Source of the DNA: CAYJPA01 sp964371945
Lineage (GTDB): Bacteria > Chloroflexota > Chloroflexia > Thermomicrobiales > UBA6265
Length of the DNA stretch: 64,000 nucleotides
Direction: 5' to 3'
Assembly: GCA_964371945.1 (NCBI GenBank)
Contig: CAYJPA010000011.1
Coordinates: 1-64,000 of the forward strand
Every line of letters starts with the position of its first letter. Positions within the stretch are counted from its first letter, which is position 1. Positions 36,234-45,406 of this stretch are shown here, piece after piece. The translations under genes and the position numbers were made by a program. The notes under the pieces are model-generated. The model made no database searches. It had not been told where the DNA came from and saw only the letters and a list, made by a program, of their open reading frames with translations.

Positions 36234-36484
36234 GGCGTGATCCTTCCACTGGAAATGCTCAGATCATGCAGCCAGCAGCTTTGCCGCTGACGTCACGCAT
36301 GCATCGTGAACGGGCCGCACTGACAGGGAGATATCAGGAGGAAGTGGGCCGCGACAACGCCGCAACAATTTGCCACGGCGTTGCCACAACCTCTGATTAC
36401 CTGTGATGAGGATTGGATGCTCCATTGCATACGCTTCAATCACGATCGGGTCGTCTGACCGCGTAGTGAAGCTGAAACGGCGAG

Positions 36485-37600
36485 ATGTCTTTCATCACCC
36501 TCATCTTCAAGAACCTGCTGCGCCAGCGCACGAGGACCGTTCTCACCGTGCTTGGCATCAGCATCGGGATCACGACCGTCGTCGCCCTGACCGTCATTGC
36601 CGACGGCTTGAAGTCGACTGCCGGCGAAATCATCCAGGCGGGAGATGCCGACTTCATGGTCGGACAAAAGGGCGCCTCGGACCTGACCTTCAGCACCGTG
36701 ACCGAAGACGAATGGGCTGCCCTCTCCGCTGTGCCCGGCGTCGAACGAGCGACCGGAGTGGTGATTTACATCAAACGCGTCGGCGACAACCCGTTCTTCG
36801 TGACCGTCGGGATCAGCCCTGACCAGCTGGCATTGGCGCCGCTCAATGTGCGAGCAGGCAGTCGACTCTCTGCTGGGGCAACCGACGAGATCATGCTTGG
36901 CGTGCGGGCGGCTACCGATCTGAACGCTTCTATTGGCGATACAGTCTCCGTCGCGGGCAAGGACTTCCGCGTCGTCGGCACGTACCAAACCGGCAACGTC
37001 TGGCAGGACAGCGGCGCCTACGCGCCGCTTGCGACCGTCCAGGATCTTGCCGGTCGGCTCGGCGTCCTGACCGTCGTCTATATCAAAGTGGCGGAGGGGA
37101 CCGACCCGAACACCGTTGCGGCGTCAATCGACGAGAGGTTTCCCCAGCTCGCCACCATTGTTGACGAGGCCGATTACAGCGAAGTCGATCAAGGAATGGA
37201 AATGATCGATGCCGCCAATCTCGCGATCTCGTTGCTGGCGGTTGGCATCGGCGCGATCGGCGTCACCAACACGATGGTGATGTCCGTCTTCGAACGAACG
37301 CGAGAGATCGGAATTCTTCGCGCGGTCGGTTGGCGCGGTTCCAGAATCCTGCGGATGATCTTCAGCGAATCGCTCATTCTATGCGTCATCGCCGGTGTGG
37401 TCGGCACGTTGCTAGGTGTGCTCGCGACGCGAGCGATATTGCTCGTGGAAGCAATTCAAGGCGTCCTTCAACCGCGGTACAGCATTGAGGTTTTCGTGCG
37501 CGCGTTGCTCGTGGCTGTCGTAGTCGCCCTGGCGGGCGCGGCCTATCCCGCGTTTCGGGCGGTCCGGCTGACGCCGATGGAGGCGCTTCGACATGAATGA
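36485..37600 (+). CDS. MacB/FtsX-type ABC transporter permease
   Basis: A 371-residue membrane protein with an N-terminal helix (NLLRQRTRTVLTVLGISIGI, about 10-35), a periplasmic/external MacB-like core of about 210 residues, and three C-terminal helices near 240-265, 290-320 and 340-360. The cytoplasmic coupling motif FERTREIGILRAVGWRG is typical. It is followed with an eight-base overlap by its ATPase. Such pairs extract lipoproteins or export peptides or drugs; the substrate is unknown. Confidence 0.9.
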   Translation: MSFITLIFKNLLRQRTRTVLTVLGISIGITTVVALTVIADGLKSTAGEIIQAGDADFMVGQKGASDLTFSTVTEDEWAALSAVPGVERATGVVIYIKRVGDNPFFVTVGISPDQLALAPLNVRAGSRLSAGATDEIMLGVRAATDLNASIGDTVSVAGKDFRVVGTYQTGNVWQDSGAYAPLATVQDLAGRLGVLTVVYIKVAEGTDPNTVAASIDERFPQLATIVDEADYSEVDQGMEMIDAANLAISLLAVGIGAIGVTNTMVMSVFERTREIGILRAVGWRGSRILRMIFSESLILCVIAGVVGTLLGVLATRAILLVEAIQGVLQPRYSIEVFVRALLVAVVVALAGAAYPAFRAVRLTPMEALRHE

Positions 37601-38357
37601 AGCCACCCTCCTCCGTGAAACAATCATTGATATCCAGGGACTCACCAAGGCCTTTGAACAGGGCCGGATTCCCGCGCTCACCGGGGTCAATCTCCGGATC
37701 GAACGCGGCGAATTCGTGGCGCTGGTCGGACCATCCGGGTGCGGGAAATCGACGCTGCTCCATCTGATCGCGGCGCTCGACCACCCCGATGAGGGGACCA
37801 TTCGCGTCGCCGGGCATGACCTCGCAACAACCCACGAGCTCAACCACTACCGGGCTCGCGACATCGGGATGGTCTTCCAGCTCCACAATCTTTTGCCCTC
37901 GTTGACGGCCGCCGAGAACGTTCAGGTCCCCATGTTCGAAGCCGAGTATTCAAAGAAGGAGCGGCGTGAGCGGGCCAGCCGATTGTTGGCGCTCGTCGGT
38001 CTGGTGGGCAAAGAACGGCAGCTCCCAACCGAGCTCTCGGGTGGTGAACGCCAGCGCGTCGCTATCGCCCGGGCACTGGCCAACGACCCACGGATTCTCC
38101 TCGCGGATGAGCCGACAGGCAGTCTCGACTCGGTCGCCGGCCAGCGAATACTCGATCTGCTCGAGGAAATTCGGGCGCAACGCAGCCTGACGGTGCTGCT
38201 CGTAACGCACGACCAGACGGTGGCAGCTCGCGCGGATCGCATCGTGCGGATGCTTGATGGCCGGATTGTCGATCCCGGCACGGTCGTCAAAGAGCCGGTG
38301 GTGGGAACGATCATGCCGGCGCGGGCACGCGGGGTCGTTCAGCCAATGCAAGGATGA
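37593..38357 (+). CDS. ABC transporter ATPase (LolD/MacB family)
   Basis: A 254-residue ATPase with Walker A GPSGCGKST (about 48-56), a Q-loop in IGMVFQLHNLLPSLTA, the signature LSGGERQRVAIARAL, Walker B ILLADEPTGSLD and the H-loop LLVTHD. The 'TGSLD' form is characteristic of the LolD/MacB class. It carries a 30-residue C-terminal extension. Overlap with the permease shows that both act together. Confidence 0.93.
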   Translation: MNEATLLRETIIDIQGLTKAFEQGRIPALTGVNLRIERGEFVALVGPSGCGKSTLLHLIAALDHPDEGTIRVAGHDLATTHELNHYRARDIGMVFQLHNLLPSLTAAENVQVPMFEAEYSKKERRERASRLLALVGLVGKERQLPTELSGGERQRVAIARALANDPRILLADEPTGSLDSVAGQRILDLLEEIRAQRSLTVLLVTHDQTVAARADRIVRMLDGRIVDPGTVVKEPVVGTIMPARARGVVQPMQG

Positions 38358-38369
38358 CAGGAGTGTCAG

Positions 38370-38597
38370 ATGGACAGTTCAGAAACAGTCGAACGCACGC
38401 GGGTATGGATGGCATCCAACAGCTCACTGATTGAGTTGACCGACCGTGCGAATGTGATGCTCGCCTCGATCGAGGCAGACAACGGCGCCGTCTCTCGCAT
38501 GGAGGTCATCGTCACCCCCATGTCGGCCGATGTCGTTCTCTACACGGCATGGATCACGTACCGCGAGCGAATCGCAGGTGAAGATGAAGATGAATGA
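38370..38597 (+). CDS. Small hypothetical protein after the ABC exporter
   Basis: A 75-residue acidic protein (ending GEDEDE) preceded by ACAGGAG and 12 bases after the ATPase stop, so probably the third gene of the exporter operon. No membrane segment or known motif. Not recognised. Confidence 0.55.
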   Translation: MDSSETVERTRVWMASNSSLIELTDRANVMLASIEADNGAVSRMEVIVTPMSADVVLYTAWITYRERIAGEDEDE

Positions 38598-38657
38598 GGT
38601 CGTCGTCTCGGATCAATGACCTCTTGCTGAGAATCACCCCGCGGATCGTTCGTTAGG

Positions 38658-39797
38658 TCAGGGATTCCAAAGTGCGGCGTGACTGGCTTGATCGCCTGCC
38701 GTCCACGACGACCCGACCACCTGACCCGACGCATTCATGTCCTCGACCGCGGCAGAGGTTCCACCAAGGGTATCGAGCAGAGTCAACGTTCCCGCCGACC
38801 AAACAAACGAGTAGTACAGGAAGCTTGTCGAATCCTGAATCGAGCCGGCGACGCCTCCCACCTCGGTGATCGCCATGGGCGCAGAGTACCGGTATCCGCT
38901 CTGACCGATCTCCGTCATCACGCCCTCCTGCCAGAAGAAGGCGTTGTACGAGCTGTCGGCTAGATTGGCGATGCCTACGATCTGGCCGGGATCGTTGATA
39001 TCGGTGGCAATGCTGTATGTTCCGCTGAGGATGCCGAGGTCGGTCATTTCACCATCGGCCCAACGCACGGCGTGGTCCGACCCATCCGCGATCTGCGCCC
39101 GGCCCACGATCTGACCCGATTCGTTGATTGCCTGTGCTTCGCTCGAAGGACCGCCCAGCGTGCCAAGATCAGTCAACGTTCCGTTCTCCCAGCGAAAGGC
39201 GTGTTGGGTCGAATCTGCCGTATCGGCGCTCCCGACGACCTGACCAGCCTCGTTGATTCCGAACGCGGTGCTGAATCTCCCGCCAAAAGTGCCGAGATCG
39301 GTCATCACGCCATCATCCCAGATGAACGCGTGACTGTATCCATCCGCAAGCGTCGCATCGCCGATCACCTGACCCGCATCGTTCAGCCCGCGGACTCCGC
39401 TGGAACGGCCGCCGAACGTGCCAAGATCGAGCATCGTCGTCCCGTCCCAGAAGAACGCGTGAATGTCGCCTTCAGGTGTGGCTGCATTCCCAGCCACCTG
39501 TCCGCTGGCATTGATCTCAATCCCGACCGACCAATAACCGTTGGGAAATACGCCAAGATCGGTTACCTTCCCGTTGTCCCAGATCACGGCGTGCGTCTGA
39601 TCTGCGGTGTCTGCACTACCGGTGATCTGTCCCACGTCATTGATCGCAAGCGCCGTGCTCGACGAACCACCGAGCGTGCCGAGATCGACAATGCTCGCCG
39701 CTTGCGCAGTCCGGATCATCGGAGTAATGACGAACAGCGCCACAGCGAGAGCAAGCACGACGTGACAAATCGAGCGTCGGCCCATCGTCGACTCCAT
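38658..39797 (-). CDS. Secreted HAF-repeat protein
   Basis: A 379-residue exported protein with a Sec signal (about 1-33, ending TAQAA). It is followed by about eight tandem HAF-type repeats of roughly 40 residues, each like DLGTLGG-SSSTALAINDVGQ-ITG-HAVIW. The repeats should fold as a beta-propeller-like solenoid. No anchor is seen. HAF proteins are extracellular and of unknown function. A good promoter (TTGACT-16-TAAAGT) lies 37-64 bases upstream. Confidence 0.88.
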   Translation of the reverse strand: MESTMGRRSICHVVLALAVALFVITPMIRTAQAASIVDLGTLGGSSSTALAINDVGQITGSADTADQTHAVIWDNGKVTDLGVFPNGYWSVGIEINASGQVAGNAATPEGDIHAFFWDGTTMLDLGTFGGRSSGVRGLNDAGQVIGDATLADGYSHAFIWDDGVMTDLGTFGGRFSTAFGINEAGQVVGSADTADSTQHAFRWENGTLTDLGTLGGPSSEAQAINESGQIVGRAQIADGSDHAVRWADGEMTDLGILSGTYSIATDINDPGQIVGIANLADSSYNAFFWQEGVMTEIGQSGYRYSAPMAITEVGGVAGSIQDSTSFLYYSFVWSAGTLTLLDTLGGTSAAVEDMNASGQVVGSSWTAGDQASHAALWNP

Positions 39798-39833
39798 TCG
39801 ATCGTTTCGAATTACGTCATTTCAGATCGCATC

Positions 39834-39861
39834 ACTTTAGGGCAAGCGAGAGGGAAGTCAA
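39834..39861 (-). promoter_or_regulatory. Sigma-70-like promoter of the HAF-repeat gene
   Basis: On the minus strand, TTGACT (39861-39856) and TAAAGT (39839-39834) are separated by 16 bases and end 37 bases before the start codon. Confidence 0.6.
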
Positions 39862-40249
39862 GTTAGCGAAACCCCGGCGACCGCATATCCTCGTCCTAAG
39901 AATGAAAAGAAACGTCGAGACCAAACCTCGTCACATAATGGAAGCGGGGAAATCTCACGAGTGACGACGGAACGAGTCTGGCCCCCCGCCTCGATTCAGT
40001 CAGAAACGATTGCACGCGACGATTGAGCAGAACCGCGAGTGGGCGACGTCATGATCCAGTCACAACGGCGCGATCGACGATCCCAGCGAAACCGTCTGTA
40101 GGGGATATCGCCTTTGCCCGCGATGAACGAATCAGGAAGCAGACGACGCGGAGAAGTTCTCCGATTTCGGACGTGCTGCCCCGAATTCAGACCCTATACT
40201 CGCCTCATGGCAATCTAGCCGTGATCGATCGCAATGGAAGGAACTGGCC
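39862..40249. other. Intergenic region upstream of a secreted protein gene
   Basis: Nearly 390 bases with no convincing gene. TATACT at 40193-40198 could be the -10 element of the gene at 40250; no good -35 accompanies it. AAGGAA near 40236 is the ribosome binding site. Confidence 0.4.
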
Positions 40250-40702
40250 ATGAAGATCGGAAGGCTCGCCGGATTGCTCGTGATTTCACTGCTGCTGTCG
40301 GTTCCTCTGCTCACACTTGCTCAAGAGGACGCCACCCCGACTTCGGCTACCAACCATCCGGTTGTCGGGTTCTGGGTTTTCAACGCGCCTGCTGGTCACG
40401 CCATCTTTCACGCCGATGGCACGTACACGGACGCGAATCCCTATGGCTTCGGCGTTGGCCTCGGCATCTGGCGTCCCACTGATGAGCGAAGCGCCGAGGT
40501 CATCGTCGTGTTTCCCGATTGGGATGAACAAGCCCCATCGTCCAATCCCGTGACAGGAACAATTTGGTGGAATGTCGAGGTGGACGAAACCGGCAACGTG
40601 ATGACCGGGACATTCAGCGGCGAAGTTGCCGGGCAGACGACACCGCCAAGTCCAACTCGTGGCACGCGCCTGACGTTCGAGTCGATGTCCCAGCCCGCAT
40701 GA
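40250..40702 (+). CDS. Secreted small hypothetical protein
   Basis: A 150-residue protein with a Sec signal (MKIGRLAGLLVISLLLSVPLLTLAQ, cleavage near residue 25). The mature beta-rich domain contains NHPVVGFWVFNAPAGHAIFHADGTYTDANPYG and GTIWWNVEVDETGNVMTGTFSGE. The 'GxW ... FHADGTY ... G.W' arrangement is reminiscent of lipocalin-like secreted proteins, which I recall being common in Chloroflexota. AAGGAA precedes the ATG. Function unknown. Confidence 0.68.
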   Translation: MKIGRLAGLLVISLLLSVPLLTLAQEDATPTSATNHPVVGFWVFNAPAGHAIFHADGTYTDANPYGFGVGLGIWRPTDERSAEVIVVFPDWDEQAPSSNPVTGTIWWNVEVDETGNVMTGTFSGEVAGQTTPPSPTRGTRLTFESMSQPA

Positions 40703-41231
40703 CACACTCCCGACGCCGGGACTTCGTGGAGATAACCAGTCTAGAGCTGGCGAGCAAAACGCCGTGATCGGAACGCTGGGGTCGGGGTCGGTGCGGCTGA
40801 CACCACGGTCGGATCCAAATTGACGAATGCCTGCAATCTCGAACGGCCCGAAAACGCTCTACTTCCCATGCCGCTTGATGATCGCGACTTGGATTCCGAT
40901 CCGCGATAGCCGTCAATCGGGGCAGAAAAGACCGTGTATGCCTGTCGTCTTGAGAAGCGCGGCCGCAGGCCGCAGCCTGAGTTTCGCACATATCAGTGAA
41001 GCGGTCGCTCGGAAGGCGCGCATCCGTCGTTGCCGACAAATGGGCCGGAATTTCGCCAAGACATTTCAGAACGACGGCCGCGATACTAAGCCAATCCCGG
41101 CAGCGAGGTCGTCTTCCGTGATTGGCAGCAGTAGGCACCGCCAGACTCTCCAGCGGCCGGGCGAGACGTCGTTGCCCGCTCAGAATATGAAGAGCGGTCG
41201 TATCATTGACCGCGAACGGGATAAGGGGAAA
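40703..41231. other. Intergenic stretch, no gene seen
   Basis: About 530 bases between convergent genes. Open frames here lack coding character. No repeat, RNA or terminator stands out. Confidence 0.45.
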
Positions 41232-41804
41232 TCAATCATCGGGGCCGAGGGCCTTCACCCATGCCACCGGCGGCTCGATGCCAAATGCCTCAGCCATCCG
41301 CGGGAAGAGATTAAAAATCGAGGTCGTGAACGCGGCCTCCCACAATTGAGCGTCGTCGAAATCATGGCTTCGGAGAACATCGGTGTCCGCGTCCGTGATC
41401 GATGCTGGCTCGCGAGTCAGCTTTTCGGCAAATGCCAGCAGTGCGCGATCTCCCAAGGACAATGCCGCGCCATCGACATCACCGCGGGCGAGCGCACTCG
41501 CGGCCTGATGATAATCGGCTCCCTGCGACCGCAGGAAGAATGCGTGACTTACCGTTCAGTAACGGCACCCTAAGAGCTTCGAAACGTGCGTGGCGATCAT
41601 TTCCCGTTGCGCGCGGGTGAGGGCGGTGTCGGGTCCAAAATGAACGGCGCTGAGCCCGAACATCGCGTCCAGCGCTTCCGGACGGCCGCTGAACGTCTTG
41701 ACGATATCAGCCACGCGTCCGCTTCGCGCTCGCTGCTGCGCGTAAAGCTCGGCAATCTCGCCGGTCGCTTCGCCTTCTTCAACCCAGGCGATCCGCGAAG
41801 TCAT
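41232..41804 (-). CDS. AhpD/CMD-like peroxidase-related enzyme, candidate selenoprotein (in-frame UGA)
   Basis: A 190-residue carboxymuconolactone-decarboxylase/AhpD-like protein if the UGA at 41558-41556 is decoded. The frame starts MTSRIAWVEEGEATGEIAEL and runs to KLLGCRY. Then comes UGA, and the same frame continues TVSHAFFLRSQGADYHQA to FGIEPPVAWVKALG. The AhpD redox motif is CxxCxxxH; here it reads C-R-Y-UGA-T-V-S-H. The UGA (residue 83) thus replaces exactly the second Cys, with Cys80 and the His in place. A hairpin 17 bases after the UGA (41538-41519) fits a bacterial SECIS element. The total length equals the usual peroxidase-related enzyme, and 107 codons after the UGA show no frameshift. 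Such CxxU AhpD-like selenoproteins are known in bacteria. The alternative is a point-mutated pseudogene. Start is the ATG at 41804. Confidence 0.78.
41519..41538 (-). promoter_or_regulatory. Candidate bacterial SECIS hairpin
   Basis: On the coding strand CTTCCTGC, GGTC, GCAGGGAG form an 8-bp stem (one G-U pair) with a four-base GGUC loop. It begins 17 bases after the UGA and the loop begins 25 bases after it, inside the distance expected of bacterial SECIS elements. The G-U in the loop resembles the SelB-contacting bases of the E. coli fdhF element. Confidence 0.6.
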
Positions 41805-42090
41805 TGAATCCTCCAATTCGACACGCTGCTGTGCTGTCTCGGTTGTCCTGAAGTCTATCCGGTTTGGTGATCTGCGCCCCGCCTCGATCACATGATGCGA
41901 ACTTCCGGGCAGATGAGGCCAATCCCTTTCTGTCGGCCGGCCGTGCCGCGCCAGGCTCCGAGATTCTGTGACGAACCGACTCTGCGAGGTCGCATGTTCT
42001 CCTCTTTGAACCTTGGCGAGCTTCACAACAAGTTCGCTGGATGTGAACGTTGTCGATTTTGAGCTTCAGGCTGGTTGCTCGTCGCAAGGA
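41805..42090. other. Intergenic region upstream of the candidate selenoprotein gene
   Basis: About 285 bases. No gene is recognised. The upstream extension of the selenoprotein frame (74 codons) has no coding character. Confidence 0.4.
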
Positions 42091-42741
42091 TCAGCTGTTC
42101 ACCGACGTTTCGCGCGCCAGAGCGGGCGCTCCAGAGGTATCCAGTCCCGCGTCTTCAACAGGCACCCAGCGAGCCAGGATGCGGGCCCAGTCAAGGCGCA
42201 TGACCACGACTAGGACGACAAATCCCCCGACCTGAGAGAGGATTGCGGTCCAATTTGTGCCTCCCGAGCTCAGCACGTCGCCCAGCGAATTCGCGGCGGA
42301 GTTGGCCGCACCAATCCAGATGATGTAGTTGATGAACCGCCCCACCAGGAAGGCGGCCAGGATCGGTAGCAGCGGCGCATTGGCGAGGCCGGCGGCAATA
42401 AAGAGGTGATTGCTTGGAATCGGGCTGAGCGAAAATAGCGCGAGGGTCGGCAAGCCTACGGCTTTGCGCGCCCGAAGCGTTGCAACAAGGGTTTCGATGT
42501 TCTTGCGCCAGGCCGTCGGCACCATGCGCGGTCCAAGGGCGCGGCTTGCAAGCGCCAGAACGGCTCTCCCGCCCGCCGCTGCGGTTGCCCCGACCGCGGC
42601 CAGGGGGACGATCGAGAGATCTTCGCGGAAGTGAAAATAGGCCAGAGCCGACCAGGTTGGGGGCATAAAGGCTGGAATGACATTGAGCACAAATGTCACC
42701 ACCCATACCAGCAACCAGGAGCCAAGATCTGAAGCGTTCAT
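42091..42741 (-). CDS. VTT/DedA-like inner-membrane protein
   Basis: A 216-residue membrane protein with about five hydrophobic segments. The order (LVWVVTFVLNVIPAFMPP, VPLAAVGATAAAGGRAVLALASRALG, LFSLSPIPSNHLFIAAGLA, FLVGRFINYIIWI) is like the VTT (SNARE-associated/DedA) or small-multidrug-export-related family. The re-entrant 'SPIPSNHLFIAAG' stretch is the best marker. GAGG lies eight bases before the ATG at 42741. Probable lipid flippase or transporter; the family assignment is moderate. Confidence 0.62.
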   Translation of the reverse strand: MNASDLGSWLLVWVVTFVLNVIPAFMPPTWSALAYFHFREDLSIVPLAAVGATAAAGGRAVLALASRALGPRMVPTAWRKNIETLVATLRARKAVGLPTLALFSLSPIPSNHLFIAAGLANAPLLPILAAFLVGRFINYIIWIGAANSAANSLGDVLSSGGTNWTAILSQVGGFVVLVVVMRLDWARILARWVPVEDAGLDTSGAPALARETSVNS

Positions 42742-42829
42742 TAATGCAACCTCTGTGTGCGGCGAACTGCTGACTGGACGGTGAACTAACGCTGGCATCG
42801 AATTCTGCGAGACGTCCCAACCACGATTG

Positions 42830-43489
42830 CTATTCAGCCCGCACGCTCTCTTCGTCCAGGGACTCAGTTGCTTCTTCGAGTCCCATGGTCAGCGTGACGC
42901 GGTCGTCCGTAAACTCGGCAATCACACTGGACGGCATGCGTACGCAATGCTTGATGAGGCGACCGACCGTCATGTCGATGGCGTCGATATGGCGGTTCGC
43001 TCCAAGCACGAGCCCATGCACCTGTCCGACGGTGAATCCATCCGCGGTGATGATCTGGGTGTGCGGGCTCCAAATGACGTCGCCATCCGGAACGCCTTGG
43101 CATGTGTCGACCGTGGTCTTCTCGGCTGCCGGCATGGCAAAGAGGGCGTCGATGTGCAGCTTCAGGCCATCATTGGCCCGCACCGGCGGCTTGAATGCGG
43201 GACCGTCCATGTCGACCGAGTCGCCTTGCTCCGGCACGACATCCCTTCTGAATAGCATCGGCAATCGTCTGGCGTCCTCCACTCCAATCGAGAGCACAAT
43301 CCCGGCAGCCGACCACCGATCTACCATTCTGGCGTTTGCAAGCCGTGCTGCAGAAAGCGGTCCTCGATCGAAGGCGATTGCGTTGAATTGCAGCGAGCGC
43401 CGATTGACGACGAAACCGCTGGTATCTCCGAGCACCACACCCTCTTGCGCCAGCACCTGTGTGCCGATCGCAATGGTTGTCACGGCCAT
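42830..43489 (-). CDS. PRC-barrel-like protein
   Basis: A 219-residue soluble protein with two beta-barrel-like halves. The first has IGTQVLAQEGVVLGDTSGFVVN and LFRRDVVPEQGD. The second has LKLHIDALFAMPAAEK, then SPHTQIITADGFTVGQVHGLVLGANRHIDAIDMTVG and a basic/acidic tail. The 'TADGFTVGQVHGLVLG' segment is typical of PRC-barrel modules seen in stress and photosynthetic assembly proteins. AGGAGG precedes the ATG with five bases of spacing; a much longer open frame upstream lacks coding character. Confidence 0.65.
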   Translation of the reverse strand: MAVTTIAIGTQVLAQEGVVLGDTSGFVVNRRSLQFNAIAFDRGPLSAARLANARMVDRWSAAGIVLSIGVEDARRLPMLFRRDVVPEQGDSVDMDGPAFKPPVRANDGLKLHIDALFAMPAAEKTTVDTCQGVPDGDVIWSPHTQIITADGFTVGQVHGLVLGANRHIDAIDMTVGRLIKHCVRMPSSVIAEFTDDRVTLTMGLEEATESLDEESVRAE

Positions 43490-43826
43490 GTGAGCCTCCT
43501 CGGTCGCACCGGGATCAATCGTCAACCACGTTCTGGTGGAGAAACCACGCTCGTCGGCACCACGAATTGCACTGCTACTGCCTGAGCTAATCGACAATCG
43601 TCTTGGCTGGCTCCATGCGTTCCAGTGGCGACCTCGCAGATGACGCGATACGACCGCGAACGCCTGTGAAAGTCCACGGCCGCAGCCCCGGAGAGCCAGG
43701 GCCGCAACCTTCATGGTGGTGGCGATGCGGGCGAGGACGGGGTGCGCCCACCATCGGAAGTTGAGCGGCGTTTCCATCGTATCTAGCCTTTCCCCGTCCC
43801 TCGCGCCATCACCCTGGCCTGTCGGG
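43490..43826. other. Intergenic region
   Basis: About 337 bases between the PRC-like gene and the coiled-coil gene. No gene, RNA or repeat recognised; it should contain the PRC-like gene's promoter. Confidence 0.4.
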
Positions 43827-44399
43827 TTACTGAGTCGCGACCGGTTCCCGCTGTTCTTCGAGCCAGCGCTCAAGCTCGCCCAATCGCGCCTTTGTGCGAT
43901 CGATGCGCAGGTTGTGCCGCTCGGCTCGCTTCCGCTCGCCCTCCAACCGGCGCTGTTCTCGTTCGGCCCGCTCCTCCGCTTTCTCGGCCTCCCGGCGTGC
44001 ATGCTCTGCGGCAGAGAACGCCGCTATCACCTCGTCGTGAGATTGCCGGTAGACCTTCCCACCGAGCTGATTCATTGCCTCATCGAACGCTTCGGTGGCC
44101 TGTTCGCCGATTTCCGCCATCAATCCGGTTGTTCCGACTGTGATTCGTTCGGCAATCTCCACCGTCTCGTCCATCCCGTTCAGGCCATCGACCATGCGGC
44201 CCACGACCCCAAGCGGCATGTCAAACGGTGGCATTCGGTCGGTGTAATCGCGCACTACCGCCTTTCCCGGCTTCGGGCGCTCAACCACGACCGCAGAGTA
44301 AAGCGCTGGGAGTCCCACAATATCCAGCTGCTTGACGACACTGAGCGCCTGATAGGCTTTGCTCGGCTCGCTGAACGTCACGACTACGATGTTTCTCAC
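43827..44399 (-). CDS. DUF1269-like protein with C-terminal coiled coil
   Basis: A 190-residue protein. The N-terminal 60 residues (VVTFSEPSKAYQALSVVKQLDIVG and VVVERPKPGKAVVRDY) look like the DUF1269/stress ferredoxin-like fold. A central TVGTTGLMAEIGEQA stretch is followed from about 125 by a highly charged Arg/Glu coiled coil (HARREAEKAEERAEREQRR). There is no membrane helix, although DUF1269 proteins often have one. Probably cytoplasmic and stress-related. Confidence 0.65.
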   Translation of the reverse strand: MRNIVVVTFSEPSKAYQALSVVKQLDIVGLPALYSAVVVERPKPGKAVVRDYTDRMPPFDMPLGVVGRMVDGLNGMDETVEIAERITVGTTGLMAEIGEQATEAFDEAMNQLGGKVYRQSHDEVIAAFSAAEHARREAEKAEERAEREQRRLEGERKRAERHNLRIDRTKARLGELERWLEEQREPVATQ

Positions 44400-44543
44400 T
44401 GGACTTTCCTTTCTCTTGCCGGCACGTCGCCGGGTTTACCCGGCCGGCGGCGACGGCCGCCGCCGACCCCGATTTCCTGTTGTGCACCGCGAGTCCCGTC
44501 AATCGATGACCTGTCATTTGTCCGTACTCGCTCGTTCGTGCGC

Positions 44544-45110
44544 CTAGGCAGTTTGCGTAGGCAGGTGCCGGCCCCACCCATGGAGCTTGAAGCCGAGCGT
44601 GATCAGGAGGATGCCGAAGGCAACCGCGTAGATCCCGATCGTCCAGACCAACGCCACCGCGCCGGCGCCGGGGAAGACCATGACGAGTGTCCCGAAGGCA
44701 ATCGAACCAATACCGGCGAGCGCGAGCAGCCACTCGTTGTCGATCAACTTGCGCAGTTCGATCGCCGTGGCGATTTCAAAGACGCCGGTCGCAACGGCAT
44801 ACGCCCCAATCACGTAGAGCAGCGTGAGCGCGGAGATATCCGGCCAGAGTGCCACCGCGACTCCTGCCCCGATGCTAAGCACACCCTGGAAGAGGAATCC
44901 CCACGGGCTGTCGCCTTTTCGCTTCGCCGACGGAATGGCGATCAGACTCGACACTCCGCTGACGAATGCGAATGCCCCGAACAGAATGACCAGGGTGCCG
45001 ACCGTGAGATCGGGCCAGACCCAGGCAATCACGCCGAAAACGATGGCAAAAACTCCTTCCAGTGCGAGTAACCACCACTTGCCGGTGATGGCCTTGGCAA
45101 TGCTGTACAC
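44544..45110 (-). CDS. HdeD/DUF308 family membrane protein
   Basis: A 188-residue protein with six hydrophobic helices arranged in three repeated pairs, each starting with a 'WWLLALEGVFAIVFGVIAW' type sequence. This is the DUF308/HdeD layout, linked in E. coli to acid resistance. The C-terminus ends in a short polar tail. It is upstream of the coiled-coil stress gene on the same strand and separated by 144 bases. Confidence 0.88.
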   Translation of the reverse strand: MYSIAKAITGKWWLLALEGVFAIVFGVIAWVWPDLTVGTLVILFGAFAFVSGVSSLIAIPSAKRKGDSPWGFLFQGVLSIGAGVAVALWPDISALTLLYVIGAYAVATGVFEIATAIELRKLIDNEWLLALAGIGSIAFGTLVMVFPGAGAVALVWTIGIYAVAFGILLITLGFKLHGWGRHLPTQTA

Positions 45111-45232
45111 GGTTCTTCCTCCTTTGTTGTGTCGACCGAGCCAGTTGCTCTTCGATTACAGAGTGCTCCTGCAATCGAGCGCGCACACCGTGGAGGTCAC
45201 CTGTTTGCAATCGGATCTTTCTCGGAACTGAT

Positions 45233-45250
45233 GCGGGTAGGGTTACCCGC
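45233..45250. repeat. Short inverted repeat in intergenic region
   Basis: GCGGGTA and TACCCGC with a four-base spacer (extendable by one T-A pair) between the HdeD-like gene and the LuxR-type regulator stop. Could be a terminator of the regulator gene or an operator; there is no U-run. Confidence 0.35.
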
Positions 45251-45406
45251 ACGTGGAGGGTGGGCAAGGTGGTGCAGGCAAGATTGCCCACGCGTTCAGC
45301 GATCGGAGCTGTGCTTGCGCAACTCGCTCGACCACAATAATGAAGAGAAGATGGACTCGGTGTCGGCGACTCCTGAACGGGCGAGCCGTCGGCGATCGGT
45401 CTTTGA

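Noticed and set aside
1719..36390. Recurring CGCCACAAT-like words near 1721, 7510, 27067 and 36384
   Set aside because: They differ in position and orientation relative to genes and one lies downstream of its gene, so they are too weak to call an operator.
43713..45071. 452-codon plus-strand open frame
   Set aside because: It is antisense to the coiled-coil stress protein and the HdeD-like gene, both of which have clear family features.
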